Positions 1 to 11,600 of a DNA stretch of 64,000 nt are shown piece by piece. The translations under genes were made by a program, and so were the position numbers. Position 1 is the stretch's first letter; every line of letters starts with the position of its first letter. Under the pieces are notes generated by a model. The model searched no databases, was not told where the DNA came from, and worked only from the letters and a program-made list of their open reading frames with translations. Source of the DNA: Dirofilaria immitis (Eukaryota > Nematoda > Chromadorea > Rhabditida > Onchocercidae); contig JAKNDB010000103.1 of assembly GCA_024305405.1 (NCBI GenBank), forward strand, positions 1,116,001-1,180,000. Reading direction: 5' to 3'.

Positions 1-1577
1 TTAAAATAAGAAAAAATTATGAGATTATTTGGCTGTTAATGTGAATCAATGAAAATTGTTCATTTAAGTTATATCGAAATCTTTAAATGTAAACAATGAT
101 ATTCTTTTGTACTCCAAAAAACCGGAATATAAAAACTGAATAAAACATAAGAATGGTTCTTCTTATATATTTACATGCATATTTTAATTTCAACTACCAC
201 ATTGCATTTTGTTTATTTAACTTCCAATTACCTCTAAATTTTACTTTAGGGGTTAGGGAAGAGAAGGGGAGGGGGAAGGGGAGAGGCCTCTAAAGTCACA
301 AAATGACTTTTATCCTGAATTTTGGCAATTTTGGATATCTATCCAGATGTATTGAAATAAATGTTGTAGTCCAAAATATACGATAATTTACTTGGAACTG
401 TTATAAGAATTACGGAAAGATAATAGAAATATGTCATTTCACATCGACGAATCATCAAGTTATGTTGGAAATTTGTTTTCATGGCGTATTCTTTGTAGAG
501 AATGAGGAATTTCGTAATGTGCAGGTGGAGTGATTATGCAACTAGAAGATACATTAAAGTGAATGATTGTGCAATGGGGAGATACGTGAAAAAAGATACA
601 TGGAAAGTTCATTGTCTCTTCACTTACTAGTGTGAGGAGTTTATGATCGCTTTATGGAGTATTTTAAACTGAGGAAAAGGATGAAGTGACAGAGTAAATT
701 ATTTTCGGTAGCACATTTTGGATGATTTTTGTTAGATGACCTATTGAGCTAGTTTGAAGTATTTGTACATGACATCGAGTTTATATATTATGTGTAACGT
801 AAAGCAAATTCCAGAGCCATCGTGTAAGTTCAAATGTATTTTAAAACCTATTTTTAAATTCATTCAGCTATTTGTGTTACATTTTCTCCATTTATTTTAA
901 CTATTTCATTTCTAATTTCCTTTATCTTATCGTAAATCGTGGTATTTCTTTTAATCTATCAATTTCGTATCTATATCTGCACCATCCAAATAAATGAGAA
1001 GTGAAATAAATATTTGTTATTTGTTTCAGGGCAACCATAAATATCTTTTCAAACTGGTACGTTCTTTTGTAATGTTATTATATTTTTCCAGAATCGATTT
1101 TTGACCAAACTTTCTTTTTTTGATAGTTATCCCGGCTTAGTAGAGCTCTTGTTTGATAATATGATAAGATTAAAAATAAAAGGCCTATATATATTTCGAC
1201 TTGAAATTGTTACACTGACTGCTTGTATGGTATATTATGCATGTTTTTATTAAAGGAGCATAAATTTTAGTTTGGGTTTAGCATATCAATTTTCATCTTA
1301 ATTATGCACATTTATTTCAGTTGATTAATTTTTATGAATTTAGTTTGTCTTTTATACTAAACTTTAGTCGGCTTTATTCAATTTCCAAAGTCTCATATCC
1401 GTGCTGTTATTGTTAATTTGCACCTGTACTTATATACGCGCTTTTGTGCCGAAGCTAATCGATCGTAATAAAGAAGGGTTAGTTCTCTTGTTTCATATAT
1501 TTTTTTTGTTTCAGTTTTTTCTACAAGCAAATTTTGTTTCAGTTTTTTCTATAAGCCACATACATATAGATGGAGAA
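1..1577. other. AT-rich flank, no confident gene
   Basis: Mostly AT-rich sequence with no gene I can support. A 43-codon open stretch begins at about 502 on the plus strand (MRNFVMCRWSDYATRRY...) but resembles nothing I know. A G-rich tract lies at 248-287. Two copies of a roughly 28-bp unit with TTTGTTTCAG at its core lie at about 1503-1560, just before the proposed POP7 start; they supply duplicate splice or trans-splice acceptors. Confidence 0.4.
248..287 (+). repeat. G-rich tract, possible G-quadruplex
   Basis: The plus strand has five runs of three or more G (GGGG, GGG, GGGG, GGGGG, GGGG) within about 40 bases, separated by short purine spacers. This meets the usual G3+ loop rule for a quadruplex and stands out in a window that is otherwise strongly AT-rich. 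No gene is assigned nearby, so its role is unknown. Confidence 0.5.
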
Positions 1578-4198
1578 ATGCCGCCGAAGACTCCTGCAGA
1601 TATGTTGTGAGCTAAACTAAAACCAGTACATCTAACCTTTGTTGCGAATAATTCACAAACAAGAGAATTATATATTCCAAAAGATGCACCTATTGTTGAG
1701 TTAAAGTAAAAGTTATAGCTCTAATCGTTTTCGGAATTGGTTTTTGTGGAATAAATCATAGCTTATAACTTGTCTTCATCTCAGCCAAAATAATGGCGAG
1801 AGTAGCAACAAACTGAAAAAACCTGAATGTTTACATTCGGTATAAATGCTTCACTAAGTTTAGTCGTGCAAAGAATAACTTTGTGTATAATGGGATAACC
1901 ACTTGTCGAGTGTATAATAGAAAAATAATTGCAAAATTTTCGATTGTTTTATTCTTCCTTTAAATTTATATATTTTTCTTTATATTTCCCTACCTTTCCA
2001 ATAATCTGAACATCACTACTGTATACATTCTATATAAATGAAGGGGACTTTAGCGAGTTAAAATAATTTTCTTTAGTTTCCTGGGTGTCTTTTGGAAGTG
2101 TGCTCGAATCGGAGAGCGTTTAAGTCCGTGGATTGCGCTTGCCTGTTTCTCAATGGCATTCGTTGTTCTTTTCCTTTGATCATTTATTGGTGTGAAAAAA
2201 TGACACATATCGACGAGGTATAATGGATTTATTGGTTTATTCATTAATAAATTCTCTTCTTGATTTTTCTAACATTTTTCATGGGCAAGAGTTCAACTCT
2301 ATAATTGACCGACAACGTTTAACGTGACATATTACTTTAGGTTTAAATTTTTCTTCCATTTAATCAAAAATATAATTAACCAGTGAATCAAACTGAACGA
2401 TTCTCCAGCTTATTTTTGTTTGCTATGTAGACAATATTGTAACTTAGAAATACTTACTACTGATTATTCAGACGTTGAAATAGTTCGATGTCTTCATTTA
2501 AAGTATATATTCATTAATAAATTTTAGTTTTGATTTCCTGACATTTTTTTGTACCGTAGTACTTTGAAGATTTCAATGAATTTTATATTTGTTGAAAAAC
2601 CATTACTATTTTCTGTTATTATATATGACTTGTCTTACTTTATTCTGTTTTAATCATTACTGCTTAGCTACTGTAGTTCTACGTGTCATGATTTAATAAT
2701 TGAATTGCAAATTTAACACAGCAGATCGTTTGTGAAATTGAATTTTCCGTCCAGGTAGAATATGAAACTGAAAAAATACTAAACTGCTTTTATCATGTTA
2801 TTTATAAAGTAATTGATCAAAAATGATGGCATAAATTCTAATAAAGTTTCATCCAGATAGAATATGAACTACGGAAGAATCTTCCACCGCAGTTTCCAAA
2901 AGCAAAAAATGACGTTTATATAACAAGGTTGGTTAATTTTTCTTGATAAGCAGGATCAGAGCCTTGGATTCATCTTTTGCTCCCTCAGCGAATTCCGTAT
3001 CCTCCGCGAAGACTCCGAAATACTTGGTAGTAAGAAATGTAGTTTCTTTTACGTCTTTACCGATTTATTGATTATTTGAAACATCCTTATTCGATAATTT
3101 TCAAATCATCGTGATTCTTTTCTTTTTCTTGGAAGTAAATTATTTCACAGTTAAAAGACAATAACTACTAGATGTCGCATGCACCATTATGACAGAAGGT
3201 TAACTTTTGTTGGGTATTCGAGAACAAATGCATTCGTTGCAAAAAAGACTGGAAGAGAAAAGACTACTGTAGTAAATTAGATCATTAGGTTTGTTTGAAT
3301 GACTATAAATATTAGGTCGGTAATTTTATATCTTAAGACATCGTTCTCATAAAAAAAAAAAAAAAAAAAAACATTACGACAATTTAGGAAGAATTTTGCT
3401 ATTATTTTCAGGCATACTAGTATTGCAGCGCAGAAGGCTCGAATAATTAGACTTCTGGATGAGAAGATGGATGAAGTTGTGCTTCATGGCTTAGGGACAG
3501 CTGTTAGTCGAACGATAAATGTTGCATTACAAATCCAGCGAAAGTTAGTCGATACAGTGAAATTGGATGTCAAAACTGGTACAATTAAAGTGGGTAATTC
3601 TTCAGAAAAATATGCTCTTATGCTTTTTAATTATTAAGTCTGGACTATGTGTCATGAATAGTATGTCTTAAGGAAGGGCATATAATTGAGAATATATGAT
3701 TACTGATGAAGGATCTGTAAAATTATATGCCTTAATTCCAATTATCGAAAGCTTTTAATGTTATGGACCCAAGTTTAGAATTGTAACCTTATAAAAATAA
3801 ATGAAATAGTCGATTTAAAAAACGTTGTATGAAATCAAAAAATTGTAAGTTTGGTAGTAAAGAATTAAGCTTTTTTAGTTCAGAACCAGAAAGATGGATT
3901 AAAAAAGCTGGGATCCAAAATTTTCTTCAAAGTATTAAAATTGAACTAGTTTCAGTGTATTTTTGCGGTGTTATTAGAAAGATGTTACAAAATGAATTTA
4001 TGAATTACAAGTAGATTTTAAAACTTTGTGCCTTTCTTGTCGATCTATTTTAATTAAGGCAATATTAAAATACTCTAAGTTATCTTTTCATTTCAGGTCA
4101 CTGACAGCTTATTCCCATTATATGATGAGGTGGATTTTAAGACACGAAATCGCTTAATTTCAGCAGTACATATACGAATATCTCGACGAATAATGTGA
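1578..4198 (+). CDS. POP7: POP7 / Rpp20, Alba-domain subunit of RNase P and MRP
   Basis: Small nuclear/nucleolar protein of RNase P and RNase MRP, which process tRNA and rRNA precursors; in other eukaryotes it pairs with Rpp25. Exons read as 2857-2927, 3412-3589 and 4097-4198 with matching phases. Seen: [12 protein letters not shown] (like human EYTLRKRLP), NDVYIT, the Alba signature [20 protein letters not shown] (human IYIHGLGLAINRAINIALQL) and the ending [13 protein letters not shown]. About 126 residues against 140 in human. The first exon (1578-1606, [10 protein letters not shown]) is tentative: it follows a TATAG acceptor, but joining it in frame needs one extra G before the GTGAGC donor. 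The coding core has no frame break. The intron 2928-3411 holds an unexplained GC-richer open stretch. Confidence 0.86.
2933..3030 (-). other. Unexplained coding-like patch inside a POP7 intron
   Basis: A 70-75 bp GC-richer patch lies in a POP7 intron. On the minus strand it reads [20 protein letters not shown], then ALILLIKKN and a stop at 2933-2935, which looks like the C-terminal end of an acidic protein. On the plus strand the same bases (2954-3026) are bounded by AG and GT like a cassette exon, but including them would put the next POP7 exon out of frame. I do not recognise the peptide. It could be a relic exon or a fragment of a retrocopy. Confidence 0.3.
3350..3371 (+). repeat. Poly(A) tract
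   Basis: An uninterrupted run of more than 20 adenines in the POP7 intron, about 40 bases before the exon acceptor. Its length is unlikely to be accurate. Confidence 0.8.
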
Positions 4199-4756
4199 AT
4201 ATGTTATTTTGAACCTGTTGTGATACTTAGATGATATCTTATTAATTTTAAAAACTTCATATCTTTTCATCTTTTTACCTTTTTTACGATATTCTTTTTG
4301 ACCATATTATTCTGAAACATACAGTATGGTTTTATTCCTCTTCGGTTTTTCATATGGTTTTGAATAAATTTTATTTCCAATTTTCGTTATAAGTGGAACG
4401 TGAAGTGATCGCACAGTATGTTTTATCACTTGTTACGTGGAAGAATGTTTTTTTTTTCACTTCAGTTCTGTCAGTTCTTCTAATTTATAGTGAGAACAAA
4501 ACGTTCAGTATTATGTCACATGAATTTGGTGAATACTACTTCGTGAATTTTAAATTCGATAGAGAATTGAAATATGAGTACTGAAAATTCTTAAAACTTT
4601 GAAATTGCCTGATTTTTTAATATATATTTTCCGGCTATGAAATTTATAGCATACGTAAGTTCGGTGACTCAATGAAATTAAATGAGGCTAAAAATTATTT
4701 CCATTATCAGCAAAAGTGAATTCAACTTGAGTATTTAATAGATACTGTATGAAAAA

Positions 4757-7700
4757 ATGTTCAAAAAGTTGCCGCTGTCAGGTTGTGCAGCTTAGTGGTC
4801 ATACCATGGATTAAACGTTCTTTTGCTACATTTTCAAGACAGCCACGTATTGCTATTGTTGGTGGTGGGCCGGCAGGTAAATTTCTCGTTTTCATCAAAT
4901 TTTCTCAGTCCTACCTGCCAATTTATTGACAAACAAACAGTTCTGTATAAGATGCGTTTTGAAGAGGCTTACATAATGTATTCGGCATATAAATTATTAA
5001 GGTAAAGATATAAGAGTTGAAATTGCTTTATATTCAGTAAGAAATAAGTAGCTGGGCAAGTTAATAGATATAAGAGAAACAAGACGAAATGTTTCATTTC
5101 TTTTAATTGATGTGATTTGAGGTATTTATGTTCAATAATTTTGCAGCATTTCTGACATAATACGATGATAGAATTCCGTGACTAGTTCAACTGCATCAGA
5201 TTTTTTTCTTTTTGAATTTTAGGTCTGTATGTTTGTGCTGGAGTACTTCGCCGATTACCGGAATGTTGTATAGATATTTACGAAAGCAATGTGGTACCAT
5301 ATGGTTTAGCCCGGTACGGAATAGCACCAGATCATCCTGAAATGAAAAACTGCATAGCATATTTCGACAAATTATTTGTCGCAAACCAAGATAGGTGAGA
5401 CAGAGCACGAAATATATGATGTGCAAGCTTCGATATTTCATTTCCGTGTATTTAAATATTATTCATTTGACTATCATATAATTAATTAACTCCTCTTACT
5501 TGGGTTTGTACTTCAGTCATTTCTCATTCTTGGAATTGGAATCTTTTTGTTCTTTCCGATCTCATTTTATCTTGTTTCTTATTTTGTTGCAGAATTTTGC
5601 ATTAAGTAAACCACGACCTCGAATATCTTCTCAGGTACTTGAAATCACTGAAGTGCAAAAATCTAAATTTCGATTATCATCTTTCTGAATTCCATGCTAG
5701 TATTTGGTTAACATATTTAATTAACATACTTCGTAAATCTTTAGTTAATTATTCAGTATATTAATCTTTTAGCCTTGCGATTTTTTTCGTGAATTTAGCA
5801 AAATATCTTGTCAGTTTTAATCTTTACGATTACGTAGTCTGTCAATCATTGATGATATGTTTCAATAGATGTGGCGTTTCATGCTACTTTTTTGTTGGTT
5901 TTGGAAATTTTCCATAAAAACTATAAACTTATACTTAATTTTATTTATAGACTGAAACTATTTTGTAATGTTTACATTGGTCGAGATGTCACATTCGATG
6001 AACTTTGTTCGGATTATGATGCCGTAGTATTAGCGTATGGTGCACGACGTCAGAAGCGATTGAAAATCCCAGGGATCGATGCGATAAATGTTTTTCCGGT
6101 GGCGACTTTGTATTTTGGTATAATGGGATGTCTGATACCAAAACGCCTCTTTTGAACTGTGAAAAAGCGGTGATAGTTTAAATAACATTTCAAAGTTATG
6201 AAGAAAACTAGAAAATCAGCGAATTTTTCTCTTCTCTTTTCTTGTTTTGAACATTTTTCGTCTGCGGAGAACTCAGTTCGAATACTATTTCAGGTCATCA
6301 TTGGTAATGGCAACGTTGCCTTGGATTGTTCACGCGTGATTCTTTCATCTGGAACGGATCGATTATTAAATACCGATATCGCATCATCTATACTGGATAT
6401 TCTTTCGCGTTCTCAAATACGCCATGTGACTATTGTTGGTCGAAGAGGTCTACTTGATGTTAGTTTAGCTTTGAGATCTTAAATTAACCTTCTTATAATT
6501 ATAAAATCCGTGTGTATCTTGTATTCATGAGACTTATTCAAAGACATTTCAAATTTTCGCGTAAAAATTTTTCTGAATGAGTTTTGATTCGTTTTCCAAT
6601 AGTTCGGTTTCAGGTTTCGTTCACCATAAAAGAAATACGGGAGCAAATTACTCTGCCGAATTGTTCATTTTCTGTAGAAATTGGAGATTTTGATTTACTC
6701 GCTCTGAAAGAAACACAGCAAACATTACCAAGACCAAAGAAACGTATTGCGGAACTCATTCTAAATAGCAGTCATCTAGACAAACCAAATTCTGATCGTC
6801 ATTGCCAGTTGTTGTTTCGAAGAACGCCAACAAAGGTTTATTTTGAAAACTGTGGTAATTTCCGGTAGTTTCCTATTGGAATAGTAAGTTTCCTATTCTG
6901 CATTTCTTTATTATTTTTGATCTGGTTTTAATTTATTTTCCTTTAATTCGAATTTGAATGCTATTTATTTTCGATTTCTTTGTGCATAGTTGGGTTTTTA
7001 TAATCTGCATATACTTTCGTATTGAGGAATTTGAGATTTAAACTGCTGTAGTGTGAAATTTTAAAAAAGTTTTACCTTTTTGCTTTTTATTCAATATTTT
7101 TACAATTTCTTTTCAGAAGAAATAGAGAACTTTATTTTAGGTTGTGACAGATAATCAGGGATTGGTGAAGGCGCTACAGGTGACTCATTCACTGAGTGGC
7201 CGTAAAGAAGATCTTCCATGTGGTTTGCTACTTTACTGTATTGGATTCGAAAATGTTGCTCTAGATGGGATACCAGTGAATGCAAATGGCGAAATTAAAA
7301 TGCGTGATACCGTTCGTGTAGCAACGGAAGAAGATTCCTAGTTTATGCTGCGGGTTGGTGTGCACATGCACCTCGAGGGATTATTGCGTACACACAGGTT
7401 TTATCTGAAGCCTGTTTCACATGAAATGAAAAGACATACATACGCACGTAGTTGTACGTTTTGAATAGGACTAAGAATCTTGGCAAAAATATAAAAATGC
7501 ATATGAGAACATGAGGTTTATCTGTATCTCGTAACGTGAAATGCGAAAACATGACATTGAAAAACATATGCTACCTTCCACATTTTTCGTTGTTCATTTG
7601 CGAGACTAGATGTAAACATGATCAAAATGAGAAATTGTTTTTGCAAAATATATTTTAAAATACTTTTATAGAAAATTGTTTAGGTAAATGCCGGCAATGT

Positions 7701-7911
7701 AGCTGACCGACTGTGCTTTGATCTTCAAAAGTATGGTTTGAAAGCTGCGCAGATTACGGGTTCACATCAACGATTACTGTCACGGAAAGTTAGATATCTA
7801 ACCTGGGATGACTGGAAGAAAATTGACGAGGAAGAGAAAAGATTAGGCGCCGCACATGGAAAGAAGCGAGAGAAGTTGTTGATTTTTGAAAATTTCGTTA
7901 CTTCAAATTAA
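4757..7911 (+). CDS. FDXR: NADPH:adrenodoxin (ferredoxin) reductase, mitochondrial, with frame breaks
   Basis: Flavoprotein that passes electrons from NADPH to mitochondrial ferredoxin for Fe-S cluster, heme A or steroid chemistry. Exons: 4757-4876, 5223-5394, 5951-6169, 6294-6458, 6614-6883, 7141-7397 and 7684-7911, about 477 residues (human 491). Seen: a basic N-terminus like a matrix-targeting presequence, the FAD-binding IAIVGGGPAG, YGLARYGIAPDHPEMKN, IGRDVTFDEL, DFVFWYNG, the NADPH-binding VIIGNGNVALDCSR, IVGRRG, FTIKEIREQITLP, PRPKKRIAEL, YAAGWCAHAPRGIIA and a C-terminal KKREKL. Odd: the start needs one base in the A5 run at 4763-4767, the frame shifts at the T5 run 6091-6095, TAG sits in frame at 6866-6868 ahead of a perfect GTAAGT donor, and the frame shifts again at about 7338. 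It is either a young pseudogene or a poorly polished real gene. Identity is firm; integrity is not. Confidence 0.88.
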
Positions 7912-8687
7912 TAATATGTCATTTTGATTTTTCAAGTTTCTTAAGTAATGCTTATAAAATATGGTGGGGACATAATACAGTCATAGCATTGCAGCTCAGA
8001 GCAAGGCAAAAACGAATTTTTGGCCGAATGCTTCGTTCCATTCTCAAATCGAAAACGGTCACTGTTCATAAAAATTATGATAAATTTTTGCAAAGATTTC
8101 GGCAAATATATGCACATTTATAGAAATTAAGAAATATAACCAAACCGCTATGAGATCAGTAGAGCATGACGTTTCGCACCCGTGAATACTGAAGACTTCA
8201 TATGCGTACAAATCATAAAGAGGATATAAAATGAAAGAAATTTCAAATAAATCAGAAAATTTAAGAATTTCAAATTGCAGAAAAACAAGCAAAATGAAAA
8301 ATGAAATAATTTGCACGTTGCTAGAATTGCAATACGTAGATTTTTTCTTAGCTGATATATATATATATATATAAATTTCTTTCCGCCATAGAATAATTTC
8401 TTAGACTAAAAATTATATGTGGATTACATATTAACTTTAACTGATGAGAAGTAACTTAAAAATAAGTAATTAAACTATTTATACATTTTTTATTTTAAAA
8501 TCTTCACAAAAATTTGAACAAGTCGAATTTGTTGAAAATGCTGGACAAGAATCGTCTGCGCCAATATATATAACTTTTAAGACTTTTCTGACGAAAATCA
8601 TCCATGCCACTCTTCACAGTCAAATCCTGATTTAAAAACGATTTAAACAGGAGTGAATGATAGGTATACAATCTATACAAATTCTGT
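7912..8687. other. Convergent FDXR-NPRL3 intergenic region
   Basis: AT-rich space between the 3' ends of FDXR (+) and NPRL3 (-). It includes a (TA)n microsatellite at about 8356-8375. No coding or RNA feature could be supported. Confidence 0.5.
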
Positions 8688-11600
8688 TCAAACATATTCG
8701 GGTCTCATAAATGGTGCAATCACACAAGCAAATGTATCCAAAACACGCATTACAGATGATCGTTCCAAATTCATCCTGTACATTATATCTTCGATATGAT
8801 GTTCGCCATGTAAATAAGGTACGAGTCTGAAAATTGATTTTTTTGAAAATCTGTTTTTTTCAGGAGAATTTTTAAAGTCATGAAATCTTACTTTAGAAAT
8901 AAATCAAGCAAATCGTCAACATATTGCTGTGGATGTTGCTTAAGCATCGCTTTATATACATAAATCACTGAAGCTTTAACTTCAGTTGTCAGCAATGCAC
9001 CTGATACTAATTGATACATGTTATCGTCTTGAAGTGTGTCCATCATAGCACACCTTAAAAAGAATATATAAAGTTATTTTTTCCAACAGCACACTTCTCA
9101 GACGAAAAAACGAACTCATGGACAGTTTTGTTTGAACAAGGAGGCATCAAATAAAAGAAAGTGTGAAGTTGCATGATGAGTTCATCTCGCAATAGTCGTG
9201 CAACCATTCGTATGCGAAGTTGCTGAAATAAAGAATAATATAAAAATAACAATGAGTCGCAGCCTAGCTGTTGGAAAACCCAGAAAAATTGTGCGATCCA
9301 TAACTGATACCCAAGTTTAAATTGCTTTTCATGACTTTTAGTTGATGTTAAATTTAATTTCTGCCATATATTCGCTTTCAAAATATTAATTGTCATCGCT
9401 CACAAACACTTTTTTACTGTCATTATATGGTGTTTGCTTCCTCTTATATCAACAAATGCAGCTAAATTCAAGAAAATGGACTTATGTTCCCATCAGTTTT
9501 GAACATTTCTACATGGCATGATATAATATTGATTTATCCCATGTATGTACAAATAGCTTATTTCTTTATCTCACATATCTCAGATGATTACTTCCTGCCT
9601 ATATCCTCCCCACAAATGGCACATAATAGTGTGCTATTAATCAAAGAGTTTTTGGAGCATTGCTCAGTAAAGTTCTGGTGGTAAGCGGTCGGACAACAGT
9701 CGAGCTTTCGCAGCAGGCAGAAACGAAGTCTTTCCTCCTCCCCGAAGAAGAGATTCGAAAAATCTTTAATAATCTGTATCCAATTGATGGAAAATCTTTT
9801 TCTCTTGTCAATATTAGTAACTTCCGATCCAACAAACCTTTCAAAATATTATCTGGAGAAATGTCAATTCGCTCCCCATATCAAAAAAGGAGAAAGTTTT
9901 TGTTTTTCCTCGATACCATCATAAAAATGGTACTATTTATATATTGTGGATTTGGCGGATATCAAAATATTCATTTAAATTCCTCTAGCTCAATTAAATG
10001 ATCGCTACTATTCCAAATCAACCCAGTTTTGATTACACCAATGGTCTCTTTCATTTTATGATGAAATCTTATAAATCTTTCTATCATTATTCATGGTTAG
10101 ACATAAGGTTTCACTTGTTAAAAAGTTTTTCTTTTCATAGGCTGATGAAAAGTTCCTGCGATCATCAACCCTTTTTGAAACATCAGCTGAAAATAAGTAT
10201 CAGTAAAACTGATGATGGTGTTTCTAGATACATTGCAAAGAAATGGAAGTTTGAAATGAAAAATTTGGGAATCATTTAGAACAAAGATTTTAAATGATTT
10301 TCCCAACGTTTATCCTATTAATATGAAGCATACCTGCTCATTAAAATTGTGCATTGAAACATTTATAAATTCCGCTAATGTACAAGGCGGAGAAAATTGC
10401 GCCAATATGGTGGGCAGATGAGCATTTTCAAAAATTTCGGCAAACTGTTCACTTAGTCTTGAAACAAAAAGAATTTGTTCTATATCTGATTCTAAGCTAT
10501 AACATGTCGACATTTTAACATCGCACTGATGCAGTCTCCCAAAAAAGATAACATCAGATGTTTAATAGTTACGGTTAATCTAAGAAATAACTAAAAATCA
10601 GCAGCTGGGTCGAATTTTTGAATATTTAAACAAAATTTGACTTCTTTATTCGTCTCAGCAATTTTTTTCGATTTTTTTCGTAAGGATTTTAATGCTTTTT
10701 GAGAAAAAATACAAAATAATTTTGAATTTTTGGATAATCTTGAACTATAATTACCTATTCCTTACCAATTCAGCACCAAATTTTTATCAAATTTATTTTC
10801 TATCATAAAAGAAAATTCCAAGAACTGAAAACAACCTTGACAAGGGTTTCGGTGACGTAGCGGAAGTATAAACATTATTACTGCACAACGGATATATAAC
10901 AATAGCACGTGCCCATAATAACAAATGTCTGACGACGGTAAGAACTTGGAATAGAGGAAGACCTGATGAGTCGCTAATGCTGATTAAACTGAAGAAAAAA
11001 ATATTTGAGTTCTAACGAATTCTATTTAAAACCTTAATTATCATATTTCCTTTTGATTATTTTTTTAATGGCTAAAAAGAAACAAACAAAACAAATAAAC
11101 CTTTGGTCTGGGTGACAGTGTTTCAGGAAAAAATGCAATGCTGGATTAGAATCATGCCCTGGGATAGCATCTTCCAACAGTAAAATTCCGTGATAGGGCC
11201 TTAGGCGTAGAATAGTCGCCTCTATCTCGGTCCTTAAACATAATTCAAACAATTTCTTCACGAATTTTAGAAGTTACAGCATCGATTCGTATGAAGGTTT
11301 CCTTTGCAAACACACTATCGCGCATGAAATAATTTATAAGTAAATATTTACCTGGTCTTCGGTGTCAATCCTGCATGTAAAAGTGCACGCGGTTCAACGC
11401 AAAACCCACTTCAATACAGTCATTTAAAAAACATGAACTACGCCGTATTCACTAACATCACTAAATATATCTCGAAGATCCTGTGCTAGCGAACAGTGTG
11501 CCAATACTTCATGATACGGAAATGCCTGGCCTAAATTCAAATCAAAAAATAAAGAAATTTACATAAGACACATATAACCATGAATGACAATGTTAGAATA

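Noticed and set aside
7100..7567. Minus-strand ORFs at 7100-7285 and 7343-7567.
   Set aside because: They are antisense shadows of FDXR exons.
10497..10560. An apparent T6 frameshift extending the NPRL3 exon upstream of 10496 (reading DVIFFGRLHQ).
   Set aside because: A separate exon at 10836-10988 (VRHLLLWARAIVIYPL) matches the family much better and joins in phase to 10334-10496, so the upstream reading was chance.
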